Positions 18,019 through 27,901 of a stretch of DNA of 64,000 nucleotides are shown here, in pieces. Numbering within the stretch: the first letter of the stretch is position 1; the number at the start of each line of letters is the position of its first letter. The stretch spans positions 5,146,001-5,210,000 of the forward strand of contig CBDETD010000002.1 of the NCBI GenBank assembly GCA_965242805.1. The letters run 5' to 3'. Both the position numbers and the translations under genes were made by a program. This DNA is from JANQEU01 sp965242805 (GTDB taxonomy: Bacteria; Bacteroidota; Bacteroidia; Cytophagales; Cyclobacteriaceae). The notes below the pieces were generated by a model. The model was not told the origin of the DNA, searched no databases, and saw only the letters and a list, made by a program, of their open reading frames with translations.

Positions 18019-20826
18019 ATGAGTTACCGCCAATTACTTTTCGTTCCTATATTTCTGTCGTTGCTGGATTTTGCACATGGAACGACCTCGGAGATAGATA
18101 GTCTTAGAAATCAGTTAATGGTTGTAGAAAATGTCACTGATTCTGCAAAAATTCTCAACAAACTTGCGTGGGAATACCGGGATATTAGACCCGATTCTGC
18201 ACTCTATTTTTCCAATCAATCTGCCAAGCTGTCAAAAAATAATGAGCTTATTCATGAAATGATTGAGGCCACCAATTTCATGGGTGTGGCCTATAGAAAT
18301 TTAGGTGTTTATAGTAAGGCTTTCGAAATATACCTTGAAGCATTGGCCTTATCTGAAAAACATGGTGATGAAGAGCAGCGGGGTTACACGCTTATCAATT
18401 TGGGAAATTTATTCTGGTATCAAACAAATTTCCAAGATGCGATAAAATATTTTATCCAGGCTTTGGATCAGGCGCAGGTACTGGGGGACAGAAGGATGCA
18501 AGCTTATTGTTACATTAATTTGGGAAGATCATATGATGGTATTGCTGAATTTGGTCAAGCTCAACTTTATTTCTCTCAGGCTATTGGAATCAGGGAGTCT
18601 TTGAATGATGACTATGGCGTCGTGGCCGCAGAGGTCGAGTTGGCGGAGACTTATAGAAAAGAAGGGAACCTTGTCAAAGCCAGGGAACTTATTGATCATA
18701 TTTTGGGCAAGATCAATGAAGAAGATCAACCCAGGATCATGATAGTGGCTTACAATATCCTGGCCAGGTTGTATCTCGTACAAGGTAAAGTTGAACAGGC
18801 AGAAGAGTATTCATTTGAAGCCTTGAGAATATCGAAAAAAGTTGCGAGCAGGTATGATGAAAAAGAGACTTTACAAAATTTAAGTAATATTTTCTCTGCC
18901 AGGTCAGATTTTAAAAAGGCATTTGAGTACTACGTGAATTTTGCGGATCTCAATCAACAATTATTTAGTGAGGAGAACATTAGAAAAATTGAATACTTAA
19001 GAAATAGGTATGAAATTGAAAAACAAGAAGCAGAGAATGAATTCCTTCGAACTCAAGATGAGTTAAACAAAGAAATCATTGACAGACAACAAACAATCAT
19101 TGTTTTATCTGTGGGTGGTATTTTATCCATCGGGATTATTGCTGCATTGGTCTTCAGGGCTTTTTTAATGAGGCGTAAATTATCTGAGAAGATATCGAAA
19201 CAAAAAGATAAAATTGAAAAAGACAATAATACTATCCAGGAACAGTCAAAAAAATTGATAGAGTTGAATCAGGCGAAATCCAGATTCTTTGCCAATATTT
19301 CCCATGACCTTAGAAGTCCATTAAGTCTTATACTTGGGAACTTAGAGATGATAATGGAGGATCAGGAGACATTCTTATCTGCAACCGCCAAGAAAAACCT
19401 GGAAATCGGATATAAGAACAGTAAACGACTCATATACCTTACTGATGAGATCAATGATATTACGAAACTGGAAGAAGGGAGGATAAAGCTTCGGGTAGAG
19501 GAGGTGAGAGTTAATTCTTACATGTTGATGCTGACCGAAATGTTCAAGTCCACTGCGGATTATAAGGGTGTGAAGTTAGGATTCGAATCTGATGTGGAAG
19601 AACACGAAGTGTTTAGAGTGGACCCACGTCAGTTTGAGAAGATATTTTATAACCTTGTTTCAAATGCAATAAGGCATACACACAAAGGAGATATTATCCT
19701 TATCAAAGCAAGGATAGATGGTGATGACGTTGTATTGACTTTTAAGGATACTGGGGAGGGTATTCCTGAAAGTAGTTTACCGCACATTTTCGATAGATTC
19801 TATCAGACCTCCAAGGATTCGTATCAGACCAAAGAAGGTTTAGGAATTGGACTGGCCCTTGTTAAGGATCTCATTGATTTGCATGATGGAACCATTGAGG
19901 TGAAGAGTGAAATAGGTAAGGGAACGGAGTTTAAAATACGATTGAGAAGAATTATTTCAATCACTAATCCAATTGTTCCAAAGATCGAGAAAGTCAAAGA
20001 GCAGCACACAACATTCCGAGAACTTGAAACTGATGCGAAGATCAAAAATGAGTTGATTTCCAAACAAAAGGAAGATAATGACACAATTCTGATTGTGGAT
20101 GATCACCCTGAGATACGCCTATACATCCGACAGATATTGGAGGGGCAGTATAGTATCCTGGAAGCAGCTCATGGAATTGAGGCGATAGATGTACTAAAAG
20201 ACAATAAGGTAGATCTGATAATTACCGATCTCATGATGCCTTGGATGGATGGTTTTGAATTGATTGAATCAATTAATGGCGATGAAAGATTTAGTAAAAT
20301 CCCATTACTTGTTGTTTCCGCGCGGATTTCAGGTGATGATCAGGAGAAAGTACTTTACAAAGGAATTAATGATTACCTGCATAAACCATTCTCAAAAAAT
20401 GAATTGGTTTTACGAATTGACAACCTGATCAAACAAAAAGAAAAGTACTCTGATGATAGCAACAAGTTGTTTGAAAATCTAGCTGATAAAAACCTGGCAG
20501 AAGTTGAAAAGGGTATTCTTTTAAAGCTTGAAACAGCAGTTAAAGAGAAGATAAGTGATCCGAATTTATCCGTTTACACATTAACAGATGTGATGGCGGC
20601 CAGTGAACGTCAGGTTTATAGACTTGTTAAAAAGCTGACAGGTCTTACTCCGCACGAGTATATTACCGAAATGAGGATGAAATTTGCAGAGTATTTGATC
20701 AGGCAAAAGAAAGTCAAGAATGCTACCGAAGCAGCTCGTAGTATAGGCCACAAGAATGTCACAACATTTTCCAAACAGTTTGAAAAGAAATTTGGTGTGA
20801 GACCGGCAGATTTGTTAGAGAAATAA
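18019..20826 (+). CDS. Hybrid one-protein two-component system: TPR sensor, histidine kinase, receiver, AraC-type regulator
   Basis: The 935-residue protein has a signal peptide, TPR repeats in the periplasmic sensor part (about 60-320), a coiled coil, and one membrane helix near 358-380. The cytoplasmic kinase has phospho-acceptor H429 in ISHDLRSPL and N, G1 and G2 boxes (NLVSNAIRH, DTGEGIP, GLGIGLALV). A receiver domain (about 688-805) carries phospho-acceptor D737 in IITDLMMP. An AraC-type helix-turn-helix domain (about 835-935) ends with KKFGVRPADLL. It follows acetoacetyl-CoA synthetase by 15 bases, so regulation of the GH32/AACS genes or of itself is plausible but only inferred. Unlike SusR-type hybrids, the sensor is TPR rather than a propeller. 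Confidence 0.92.
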   Translation: MSYRQLLFVPIFLSLLDFAHGTTSEIDSLRNQLMVVENVTDSAKILNKLAWEYRDIRPDSALYFSNQSAKLSKNNELIHEMIEATNFMGVAYRNLGVYSKAFEIYLEALALSEKHGDEEQRGYTLINLGNLFWYQTNFQDAIKYFIQALDQAQVLGDRRMQAYCYINLGRSYDGIAEFGQAQLYFSQAIGIRESLNDDYGVVAAEVELAETYRKEGNLVKARELIDHILGKINEEDQPRIMIVAYNILARLYLVQGKVEQAEEYSFEALRISKKVASRYDEKETLQNLSNIFSARSDFKKAFEYYVNFADLNQQLFSEENIRKIEYLRNRYEIEKQEAENEFLRTQDELNKEIIDRQQTIIVLSVGGILSIGIIAALVFRAFLMRRKLSEKISKQKDKIEKDNNTIQEQSKKLIELNQAKSRFFANISHDLRSPLSLILGNLEMIMEDQETFLSATAKKNLEIGYKNSKRLIYLTDEINDITKLEEGRIKLRVEEVRVNSYMLMLTEMFKSTADYKGVKLGFESDVEEHEVFRVDPRQFEKIFYNLVSNAIRHTHKGDIILIKARIDGDDVVLTFKDTGEGIPESSLPHIFDRFYQTSKDSYQTKEGLGIGLALVKDLIDLHDGTIEVKSEIGKGTEFKIRLRRIISITNPIVPKIEKVKEQHTTFRELETDAKIKNELISKQKEDNDTILIVDDHPEIRLYIRQILEGQYSILEAAHGIEAIDVLKDNKVDLIITDLMMPWMDGFELIESINGDERFSKIPLLVVSARISGDDQEKVLYKGINDYLHKPFSKNELVLRIDNLIKQKEKYSDDSNKLFENLADKNLAEVEKGILLKLETAVKEKISDPNLSVYTLTDVMAASERQVYRLVKKLTGLTPHEYITEMRMKFAEYLIRQKKVKNATEAARSIGHKNVTTFSKQFEKKFGVRPADLLEK

Positions 20827-20947
20827 AATTTCAGACTTTACACGAAGAAATTTCCACTACTAAAGCGGAAGTCCATAAGTCCAAATACGAATTGCGGGTG
20901 GAAGGATTATCGATGAACACGTCGTAATAGGATGTAAAAGGATTTTT

Positions 20948-20972
20948 CTTCTTTTTTGAAAGAAGCCTTTTT
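20948..20972 (+). terminator. Possible weak terminator after the hybrid regulator
   Basis: CTTCTTT pairs with AAAGAAG around TTTG and is followed by CCTTTTT. The stem is AT-rich and lies 122 bases beyond the stop codon, so this is tentative. Confidence 0.3.
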
Positions 20973-21046
20973 AAGCCCTTTGATACTTTGGTTCTCTTCC
21001 GTTTCGACATAAGTGTATAACGGATTGATATCAGGAATATTTGACA

Positions 21047-21886
21047 TTAAGGTCTGATAATAGTTTCTGCAGATTTCAATGATGTTGCACCGAAGAATCC
21101 AAGGACTTTTTCGTTTGGGTTAGAGATATTCTCAATATTTCCTGTGAGTGAAGCGGGTGAACTCCCCGAACTAGTTCCCAGCGAAACTACTTGCGATTGA
21201 AAAAGCTTAAAAAATTCAAATACATTCAGGGAAATAGACTGAATTTCAATTTTGATTGTGTCTAATTCATCGAATTCAAAATCAGTGAAATCGTTTTGGA
21301 AGGCATTTCCATTAAAGAAGCGATCCTCAAGAAGTACAATGCTGTTTGCATCATCGAACTTCACATTGTTTCTAAATATATTCCACTTATAAAAATTCAC
21401 CTGGTCGGCTGGATCAACACTGAAGGCAACCGGATAATACACAATAATTTCCTCCCTAGGGTCCGTTTCGTCCTGAGTCAGAAAAAAATCGAAGCCTAAA
21501 GAGTCTATGTCATTCACTTCAATGAGTTGTTCGGAAAGAGATACGACAGTGTCCTGGTTTTGAAGGATCACCCTCAATTGGTAGGATCTTCCATATGTTC
21601 CTGAGAAGCTGGAATCTGAAATATAGATGCCATTATCCACGTAAGTATAAGTGAAAACGCCGCCCTCATCATCAAAAACCGCAACCTGTGCATCGGAAAC
21701 TGGGGGGTTTGCTAATAAAGAGGAGAACCCATTCGTACGAGTTACAATAACAGATTGCCGGTCAATCTTGTCCGTCACCCATCCTTCAATAACCAGTAAA
21801 TTCGTTCCTTCTGGTAAATCAATTACTATCGGATCCTCACAGGATGCCAGAATCAGGATGAAGGATATGGTGAGAAATTTCTTCAA
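21047..21886 (-). CDS. DUF4249 lipoprotein partner of a TonB-dependent receptor
   Basis: The 279-residue protein has a lipoprotein signal with lipobox LASC (cysteine near residue 16) followed by the DUF4249 start pattern CEDPIVIDLP and LVIEGWVTD. The C-terminus NPNEKVLGFFGATSL is the usual end of this family, so the protein is complete despite open sequence beyond its stop. The start codon is TTG, overlapping the receptor's TGA stop in the tetranucleotide TTGA (21883-21886); no in-frame ATG exists nearby. DUF4249 proteins are encoded beside TonB receptors in Bacteroidota and probably help bind or import the same ligand, which is unknown here. Confidence 0.85.
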   Translation of the reverse strand: MKKFLTISFILILASCEDPIVIDLPEGTNLLVIEGWVTDKIDRQSVIVTRTNGFSSLLANPPVSDAQVAVFDDEGGVFTYTYVDNGIYISDSSFSGTYGRSYQLRVILQNQDTVVSLSEQLIEVNDIDSLGFDFFLTQDETDPREEIIVYYPVAFSVDPADQVNFYKWNIFRNNVKFDDANSIVLLEDRFFNGNAFQNDFTDFEFDELDTIKIEIQSISLNVFEFFKLFQSQVVSLGTSSGSSPASLTGNIENISNPNEKVLGFFGATSLKSAETIIRP

Positions 21887-24489
21887 AATTTGAAGTTATA
21901 AGTGATTGCTGGTATGACCATCCCAAAAATCGAATAGCGAATGACCTCAGTCAATTCGGGATTCGTTTCTGACTGCCTGAAGAAATATGAATAAGCGTTT
22001 CGTCTGGCATATAAATTGTAAATAGTAAACGTCCAGTAACTGTCTGTTAGTTGTAATTTTCTTTCTTTCTTGGCTTTTGGTCTCCACTTGGCGGCCAGGT
22101 CCATCCTGTGATAGTCAGAAATTCTGTCCTGGTTCCTTCCTTCAAAATGAGGTACAACAATTCCTGAAATCCTGTATTTGCCTGATGGAAATGTGATTGG
22201 TCTTCCTGAACTATAATTGAATATCATGGAGAAACTCAACCTGTTATTGTGATTATAAATTCCCACTACCGAAAGATCATGTGTTTTATCATAGTCATCC
22301 GGAAAATAATTACCATTGTTTATGGTTTCTCCAGGGAATTTTCCTTTCACTTTTCTTTCTGAACGACTAAGGGTATAACTGATCCAGCCTCTATACTTTC
22401 CACTTTTCTTTTCCAGGTAATATTCAAAACCATATGCTCTTCCTATTCCACTCAATAGTTCTGTTTCAGAATTGGGATTAAAAAGGAGGTCCGCTCCGTC
22501 TTTATATTCTACAATGTCTGTTAGGTCCTTGTAGTAAATCTCAAATGATGTTTCCCAATCATCGTTACCATAGTTTTGATAGAAACCAACGCTCACATGA
22601 TTACTTTTGACAGGAGGTATATACCTGTCACTTAGTTGCCATACATCGGTGGGTTCTGGCGAGGCAGTATTTGAAATTAGATGAAGGTATTGATTTGATC
22701 TGTTATAACTGATTTTCACAGATTTTTTCTGATCCAGCTTAAGATTTAAAGATATTCGTGGTTCGATGCCTTTGAATGAATCCACAGTTTTTCTATGATC
22801 CACGTGAATTGTATCTATGATGGAATTGGATGATCTTTCTCTACCTCCATCATATATAAAAACGTCTTGCGGTCCATAGGTCATTAGTCCTGAATACCGG
22901 ATCCCATAGTTTAGTTTAAGAATATGGTTCACATCAAATTCATGGCCAACATATAGTGCATATTCAATTCCATGTTCTTTTTCGAGGATCAAAGCATTTG
23001 TGGAACTATCATTCTCATCGATAGGAAGTCTCTCGCCAGGTTTTAATCTGTGAAAAGTGAATTCACCCCCAAATTCAAATTTCGAATGAATATTTTGATA
23101 GTATTGATGGTTGAGTTTTAGGGAATAATCAATAATGCTTGATTTACCGATGAAACTTCCTGCCTCGACGGGATCCGTAATTCGGTAAACATAATCACTA
23201 AAAACTCCTGTGTAATTAGCGAAAAATCGTTTTCCAAAGGAATGATTCCATCTAGCCGAAAGCGTTCTGTTTCCCCATTTTCTAATTGCATCGAATCCTG
23301 CTCTATTTCGGTCATCCCCAAAATAACCTGAAAAAAAGAAGGAATTATTGTTATTGATTATCCAGTTCAATTTGAGGTTAATATCCTGAAATGACGTCTT
23401 ACTTTCCCGAAAAATTCGGTAATCAAACCCATCCAATGACAAGTCGTAAATGGATTGTCTTCCCGATATCAGGAAGGAACTTTTTCCTTTTGAGATAGGG
23501 CCCTCTACCATGAGTCTACCTGATACTATGCCTATTCCTCCGGATACATCATACCTGTATTTGTTCCCTTCCTTTTGGTGAACAGTGATCACTGAAGACG
23601 CCCTACCGCCGTATTTGGGAGGTATAAATCCTTTCATTATCTTCATTCGGTTTACTGCCTCAGGGTTGAAAACCGAAACCAACCCGTAAAAATGATTTGG
23701 ATTGTAGATCACTGCCTCATCCAGAAGCAAAAGGTTTTGATCGATCGATCCTCCCCTCACATTAAGACCACTGGCATCTTCACCTAATGTGCGAACCCCT
23801 GGAAGAAGTAATGATTTTTGAAGGATATCCACTTCACCCAGGAAGTACGGTATCTGACTTTTCTGGTTGAAATCGAGATACTTCTCACCTGGGATTGTGC
23901 TGGTAACATTTTGAAAAATATTCTGCGATTCAACCACAATTTCATCTAGTTCCCTTGTTTTGATGTCCAGAACATAATTTTTAACCACGTTCGTAAACTC
24001 AGTTATCGAGTCAACAAGATCTTGATAACCTATAAAGCCTATCTTAAGAAATTTATCATTGCGATCAATACTTAGGGAATAATATCCATAATTATTGGTC
24101 ACCACTCCGTGTCTACCATCATTCAAGGAGACTGTTGCACCGATTAACGCTTCACCGGATTTTCGGTCTCGTACGTATCCTGAAATTCTCTTTGAATTAG
24201 GAATGGATCGTACTTCGATCAAGTAGGTTTCGTTGTTCAGAATATGATTGATACCATATGGTCTAAGAAGGTTTAAAATTTGCTCAATTGAGTATGTACC
24301 TTGAGCTATGGTGATCTCTTTGTTTGGAACCAAAGAAGGGGAATACACAATGTTTCCGCCGCTTGACCTGATTAGATCGAGAACTGATTCGATGGAGGTT
24401 GTTTCACTCTTCTGGAAAATCAGATTGACAGATTGACCATGGAGACCAAATAATACAAGGGTAAATAATGCAAGTAGGTAATTACGCAT
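21883..24489 (-). CDS. TonB-dependent outer-membrane receptor with STN and carboxypeptidase-like N-terminal domains
   Basis: The 868-residue protein has a signal peptide (ending LHGQS), an STN signalling domain at about 25-95 (SIESVLDLIRSSGGNIVYSP), a CarboxypepD_reg-like domain at about 98-185 (ISGYVRDRKSGEALIGATV), a plug at about 205-310 (SGLNVRGGSIDQNLLLLDEAVIY) and a beta-barrel to the C-terminus. The STN domain and the sigma/FecR genes just upstream indicate cell-surface signalling: ligand binding is relayed to FecR and the ECF sigma factor. The ligand is unknown. It is translationally coupled to the DUF4249 gene. Confidence 0.92.
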   Translation of the reverse strand: MRNYLLALFTLVLFGLHGQSVNLIFQKSETTSIESVLDLIRSSGGNIVYSPSLVPNKEITIAQGTYSIEQILNLLRPYGINHILNNETYLIEVRSIPNSKRISGYVRDRKSGEALIGATVSLNDGRHGVVTNNYGYYSLSIDRNDKFLKIGFIGYQDLVDSITEFTNVVKNYVLDIKTRELDEIVVESQNIFQNVTSTIPGEKYLDFNQKSQIPYFLGEVDILQKSLLLPGVRTLGEDASGLNVRGGSIDQNLLLLDEAVIYNPNHFYGLVSVFNPEAVNRMKIMKGFIPPKYGGRASSVITVHQKEGNKYRYDVSGGIGIVSGRLMVEGPISKGKSSFLISGRQSIYDLSLDGFDYRIFRESKTSFQDINLKLNWIINNNNSFFFSGYFGDDRNRAGFDAIRKWGNRTLSARWNHSFGKRFFANYTGVFSDYVYRITDPVEAGSFIGKSSIIDYSLKLNHQYYQNIHSKFEFGGEFTFHRLKPGERLPIDENDSSTNALILEKEHGIEYALYVGHEFDVNHILKLNYGIRYSGLMTYGPQDVFIYDGGRERSSNSIIDTIHVDHRKTVDSFKGIEPRISLNLKLDQKKSVKISYNRSNQYLHLISNTASPEPTDVWQLSDRYIPPVKSNHVSVGFYQNYGNDDWETSFEIYYKDLTDIVEYKDGADLLFNPNSETELLSGIGRAYGFEYYLEKKSGKYRGWISYTLSRSERKVKGKFPGETINNGNYFPDDYDKTHDLSVVGIYNHNNRLSFSMIFNYSSGRPITFPSGKYRISGIVVPHFEGRNQDRISDYHRMDLAAKWRPKAKKERKLQLTDSYWTFTIYNLYARRNAYSYFFRQSETNPELTEVIRYSIFGMVIPAITYNFKF

Positions 24490-24530
24490 ATAAGCTAATA
24501 CTAGCTTTCCAGCGCAATATTAAGACATGT

Positions 24531-25418
24531 TTAGCAGCCTTTGCCTTTCAAGAAGTACTGATTTTTTTTGTATTCCAGCTTTAGGTCAAGAACTATACAT
24601 ATAGATTCCAGTATCTCTGAAAGCTTCATTTGATCAAATGTACCTGATACATTACACCTTCCGATAGATTTGTTGGACAGCGCGATAGTCTTACCGAAAT
24701 AATTCTCCAGAGTTCCGATGACTTCAAGTACGGTGGTATTATTAAAAACAAATTGATTTTTATACCAGGCTAGCAGATTTTCATCCGGGGTTCTGTCAAT
24801 CTGTAATGTTTTATCCTCCTGGGATAGGACTGCATACTCATTGGCAGTCAGCTGTACCTGCTGAGATTCGGAGCCGAATTTCACGATTCCTGAGGTCACA
24901 TATACTTCTGTCTGGTCATCTGAATGCTTAACGTTAAAAGATGTTCCAATTACTTTCACCACGCTATTTCCAGCAGTGACGGTGAAATTTTTGGTATTTT
25001 CAACGACCTCAAAATAACCTTCACCAATCAATGTGACAGATCTGTTTTTCTCAAAACTATCCTTGTAAGTCAGGGATGAATTTTCGTTTAATGTAATGGT
25101 TGAGCCATCGGGCAGATTGTGGATAAGTTCTGCTCCACCGGAAGTCACTGTAATTAACTCAGCTTTTTCAGGAATAACGATAAATAGAATCAGTCCAAAA
25201 GTTGCCAGTATTATAAAACTGGCGGCTATACGCATCCATGTGTTTGAATTCCTTGGTGTAATCCTGGATTGTACAGAATTCCAAGCATCACGTGTGTCAG
25301 GAACGAAATCATTTGCTTCAGTCAGATCATAGAGCAGACGTATCTCGCTATCAAGATCGACGAGGTCATCTGATTTATAGTGAAGGCGATTATATGTCTT
25401 TAATTCTTTACCTGACAT
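24531..25418 (-). CDS. FecR-family anti-sigma factor
   Basis: The 295-residue protein has a cytoplasmic N-terminus, a single membrane helix near 62-83, and a periplasmic FecR domain at about 85-190 (DGSTITLNENSSLTY, GEGYFEV, VIGTSFNV). A C-terminal DUF4974 domain at about 215-290 (FNNTTVLEVIGTLENYFG) is the part expected to contact the receptor STN domain. It lies between the sigma factor and the TonB receptor genes, the standard order for surface-signalling operons. Confidence 0.92.
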   Translation of the reverse strand: MSGKELKTYNRLHYKSDDLVDLDSEIRLLYDLTEANDFVPDTRDAWNSVQSRITPRNSNTWMRIAASFIILATFGLILFIVIPEKAELITVTSGGAELIHNLPDGSTITLNENSSLTYKDSFEKNRSVTLIGEGYFEVVENTKNFTVTAGNSVVKVIGTSFNVKHSDDQTEVYVTSGIVKFGSESQQVQLTANEYAVLSQEDKTLQIDRTPDENLLAWYKNQFVFNNTTVLEVIGTLENYFGKTIALSNKSIGRCNVSGTFDQMKLSEILESICIVLDLKLEYKKNQYFLKGKGC

Positions 25419-25483
25419 TTGTGTTAGTAGGTCATTCGTTTTTTGCGAAACCCCTAAAAAAAATCAATATTTTTTCGAACATT

Positions 25484-26047
25484 TTATTCCAAAATACGTG
25501 TGAGCAATGGTTTTAGCGTTTCTCGTAATTTTTTCAACGCGATACCCATCTGGTTTTCCACCGTTTTTTTACTTAAATCGAGTTCTTCCGCTATCTCTTC
25601 ATATGTAAGTCCACCATACCTACTGAGAAGAAATATTTCCTTGCATTTCTTAGGTAATAATTCGATGGATTGATTAATCACATTTCTCACCTTCTTTTCA
25701 TGATCAATATCTACACTATTAACCTGATCCACTAAATCCGTATCTGAGATATCCAGTGTTGCCTGTATTTTTGGTAACTCTGACTTGAGCCAGTTGATAC
25801 ATTTATTCTTAGTAGCCGAAAAGAGGTACGCGGTAAGCGAACCGGTAATATTGATATTTTCCCTCTTCTCCCAGATGTAAATGAACACTTCCTGAGCTAT
25901 TTCCTCGGCAATAGTAGGATCGCGCACTATTTTGTTGGCATATCTGGCTATAGAAGAATACTCTCGGTGAAACAAGGATTCATATGCCTTGAGATCACCC
26001 TTCTTAATTAGCTCAAAATTTATATCTACAACCTTGCTTTCTGACAT
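25484..26047 (-). CDS. ECF RNA polymerase sigma factor (FecI-like)
   Basis: The 187-residue sigma-70 family protein contains region 2 (about 20-90; EEIAQEVFIYIWEKRENI) and region 4 (about 130-180; LPKKCKEIFLLSRYGGLTYEEIAEEL, a helix-turn-helix). It is expected to be held by the FecR protein encoded 65 bases downstream and to transcribe this operon on ligand binding. Only six bases separate it from the upstream serine-hydrolase-like gene, so it is likely part of the same transcript. Confidence 0.92.
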   Translation of the reverse strand: MSESKVVDINFELIKKGDLKAYESLFHREYSSIARYANKIVRDPTIAEEIAQEVFIYIWEKRENINITGSLTAYLFSATKNKCINWLKSELPKIQATLDISDTDLVDQVNSVDIDHEKKVRNVINQSIELLPKKCKEIFLLSRYGGLTYEEIAEELDLSKKTVENQMGIALKKLRETLKPLLTRILE

Positions 26048-26053
26048 CCACCG

Positions 26054-27147
26054 TTAATTGACGGCTCTTGTGATGTCAAAGTACAGAAATAATGATGGAT
26101 TGTAAAAAGAATAGAAGGGGTTTTCCGCACCTATGCTGACAATCATATTTTGATGTGGGATCACATACACATGGTCTCCGGTTTCATTTGGAAAGAAAAA
26201 AACATCATTTAGGGGCAAAGTATTATTCAATTCAAAATTATCTGAGAATCTCCACCACTGATATCCAAAATCAAAATTGTTCCCAAAAATATTTTGAACA
26301 AGTGTTGCTTCAATAGCCCAGTCGGGATCTATTACAAATCTTCCCTGCCATCTCCCTTCATCCAGATAGACCGAAGCGATTTTTGTCAGGTCAAATAAGG
26401 AAAGTTGTAGTCCAGTCGCTCCATTTGTTGTACCGGTCGGATCACTTTCCCAATCCATTGCGTAATTCCTAACCTTCGAAAAAACCTTGTCGAAATAAAT
26501 TCTTCCATGGATTCACCCGATACATTCGAGATGATCCGGGAAAGTAGCATACCGCTCCCTGAGTGATATTCATACCTTAGCCCCGGATCAGATGATAGAG
26601 GTTTTTCAAGAACATAGGCTGCCCAATCGGATTCTGATCTCATGAGGTTAATATCGCTTTCCTGACTTTGATAGGAAGTTATGGCTTCGTTCCAGGAAAG
26701 GCCGCTGGTATGAACCAGAAGATTTTCCAATGTTATGTTGAACTTTTCTCCTTCTGTTTCAAAGAGGTCCGAATATTCAGGGAGATATGTGTGTATTGGA
26801 GTTTGCAAATCAAGTATCAATCCTTCCTCGATCGCAATACCTAATGCGATGCCTGTTATAAGCAGAGTTGACCTTCCTAGATTGAATTTCGATCTGCGTT
26901 GAAAAGGGCCATTAAGATCAGTGTAATACTTCTCGTATACGATTTTTTCGTTTTTCAACACCAAAAGAGAATTGATGTCACCGTACGTCCTGGCCTCTAT
27001 AGAATCGTCAATTACAAAAAGAAAGTCTTCATTCATGTTATGGTTTGAAGGACGATCATATTCCCAATCTGTTTGATCAGGTGGTAATGCTTCAGGGAAA
27101 AAGCACCCAGTTAAAGCAATGGCGATCATGATAAGGACTATTCTCAT
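26054..27147 (-). pseudogene. Serine-hydrolase (beta-lactamase family) lipoprotein, frameshifted and lacking the SxxK motif
   Basis: Two overlapping minus-strand frames together form one class C beta-lactamase-like protein. The first (27147 to 26386) has a lipoprotein signal (lipobox LTGC) and runs through LLVHTSGLSWNE and YEYHSGSGMLLSRII to RRLGIT. The second (to 26054) resumes with DWESDPTGTTNGATGLQL and the DWAIE and GYQWWRF segments. The family motif 'LGI...W.dp.G' is therefore split, and adding one base near 26455-26470 restores a single protein of about 364 residues. In addition, the position of the catalytic SxxK reads GRSTL (RSTL where SVTK is usual), so nucleophile and lysine are both missing. 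It is therefore either a decayed gene or a sequencing slip in a non-catalytic binding homologue. Confidence 0.7.
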
Positions 27148-27148
27148 G

Positions 27149-27786
27149 TCATTTTTCTTTAATTACGCCAAATTTCAAACCCATCGAAACATACGGTCCT
27201 GTGAGATCCTCTTTAGGAAGTTGGGGTAATGTAAAATCCCCCACTAACTTGTAACCAACTGTTAGCAATACTCTGAACCTCTTCGTCAACTTGGATTCAG
27301 CTTCAAGTTCCGGCTGGAAAAAGAGAAGTCTATCTCTGAAAAAAACCTCATTATTAGAACTTTGTTGGACCCATTCGATAAATCCATAACTAAATCTTAC
27401 CTTGCTATAAAGGTTAAATGCTTTGCGCACAATTAGCTTATTTCCTATGGCAATCCCGCATGCTCATAAGCCATTGTAGAATAAGTCGGAAAAACCAAGA
27501 GACGATCGTATTCTCCTCCATAACCTGCATAAAAAAGGGACATGGTCCAATTGTTGAGGTGTACGCCCAACGCAATCAAACCATTAATACCGTACCCTTC
27601 AGGTTGTGGATGAAATCCATAATTGACAGAAATGAAAGCTCCTACTTCTGCCTGACGATCAATAAACTCCTTGAATTTCCCTGGCTCCTTTTCAACAATT
27701 AGTGTATCAGATTGCTCCTGGTCCTGACAGATAGCAATGCTTGTCAGACCCAATGTCAAAAGGAATATCAATACATACCTGGACAT
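27149..27786 (-). pseudogene. Exported beta-barrel-like outer-membrane protein gene, frameshifted
   Basis: The first frame (27786 to 27445) has a signal peptide (SIAICQ) and a barrel-like stretch (VGAFISVNYGF) but stops at AYEHAGLP. Moving one base in the run GCGGGATT at about 27450-27456 continues it as AGIAIGNKLIVRKAFNLYSKVRFSYGFIEW to the stop at 27149, ending MGLKFGVIKEK like an outer-membrane barrel. The restored length is about 212 residues. The stop lies one base before the start of the serine-hydrolase-like gene. It is the promoter-proximal gene of the sigma/FecR/TonB operon. The family is not recognised. Confidence 0.65.
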
Positions 27787-27901
27787 TATTTTGATAACAC
27801 CGATGTTGGTTACAAACCTAACTAAAGAAAGAAAGAAAATATTTCAACTTGGATGCAACCCACTGTAAATTAAGAAGTCATTTATCCGAAAAGTTTAAGA
27901 T

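Noticed and set aside
20831..21010. A 59-codon minus-strand frame (MSKRKRTKVS start) beyond the DUF4249 stop.
   Set aside because: The DUF4249 protein already ends with its family C-terminus, the frame is lysine-rich low-complexity sequence, and a different frame in the same place looks equally coding-like.
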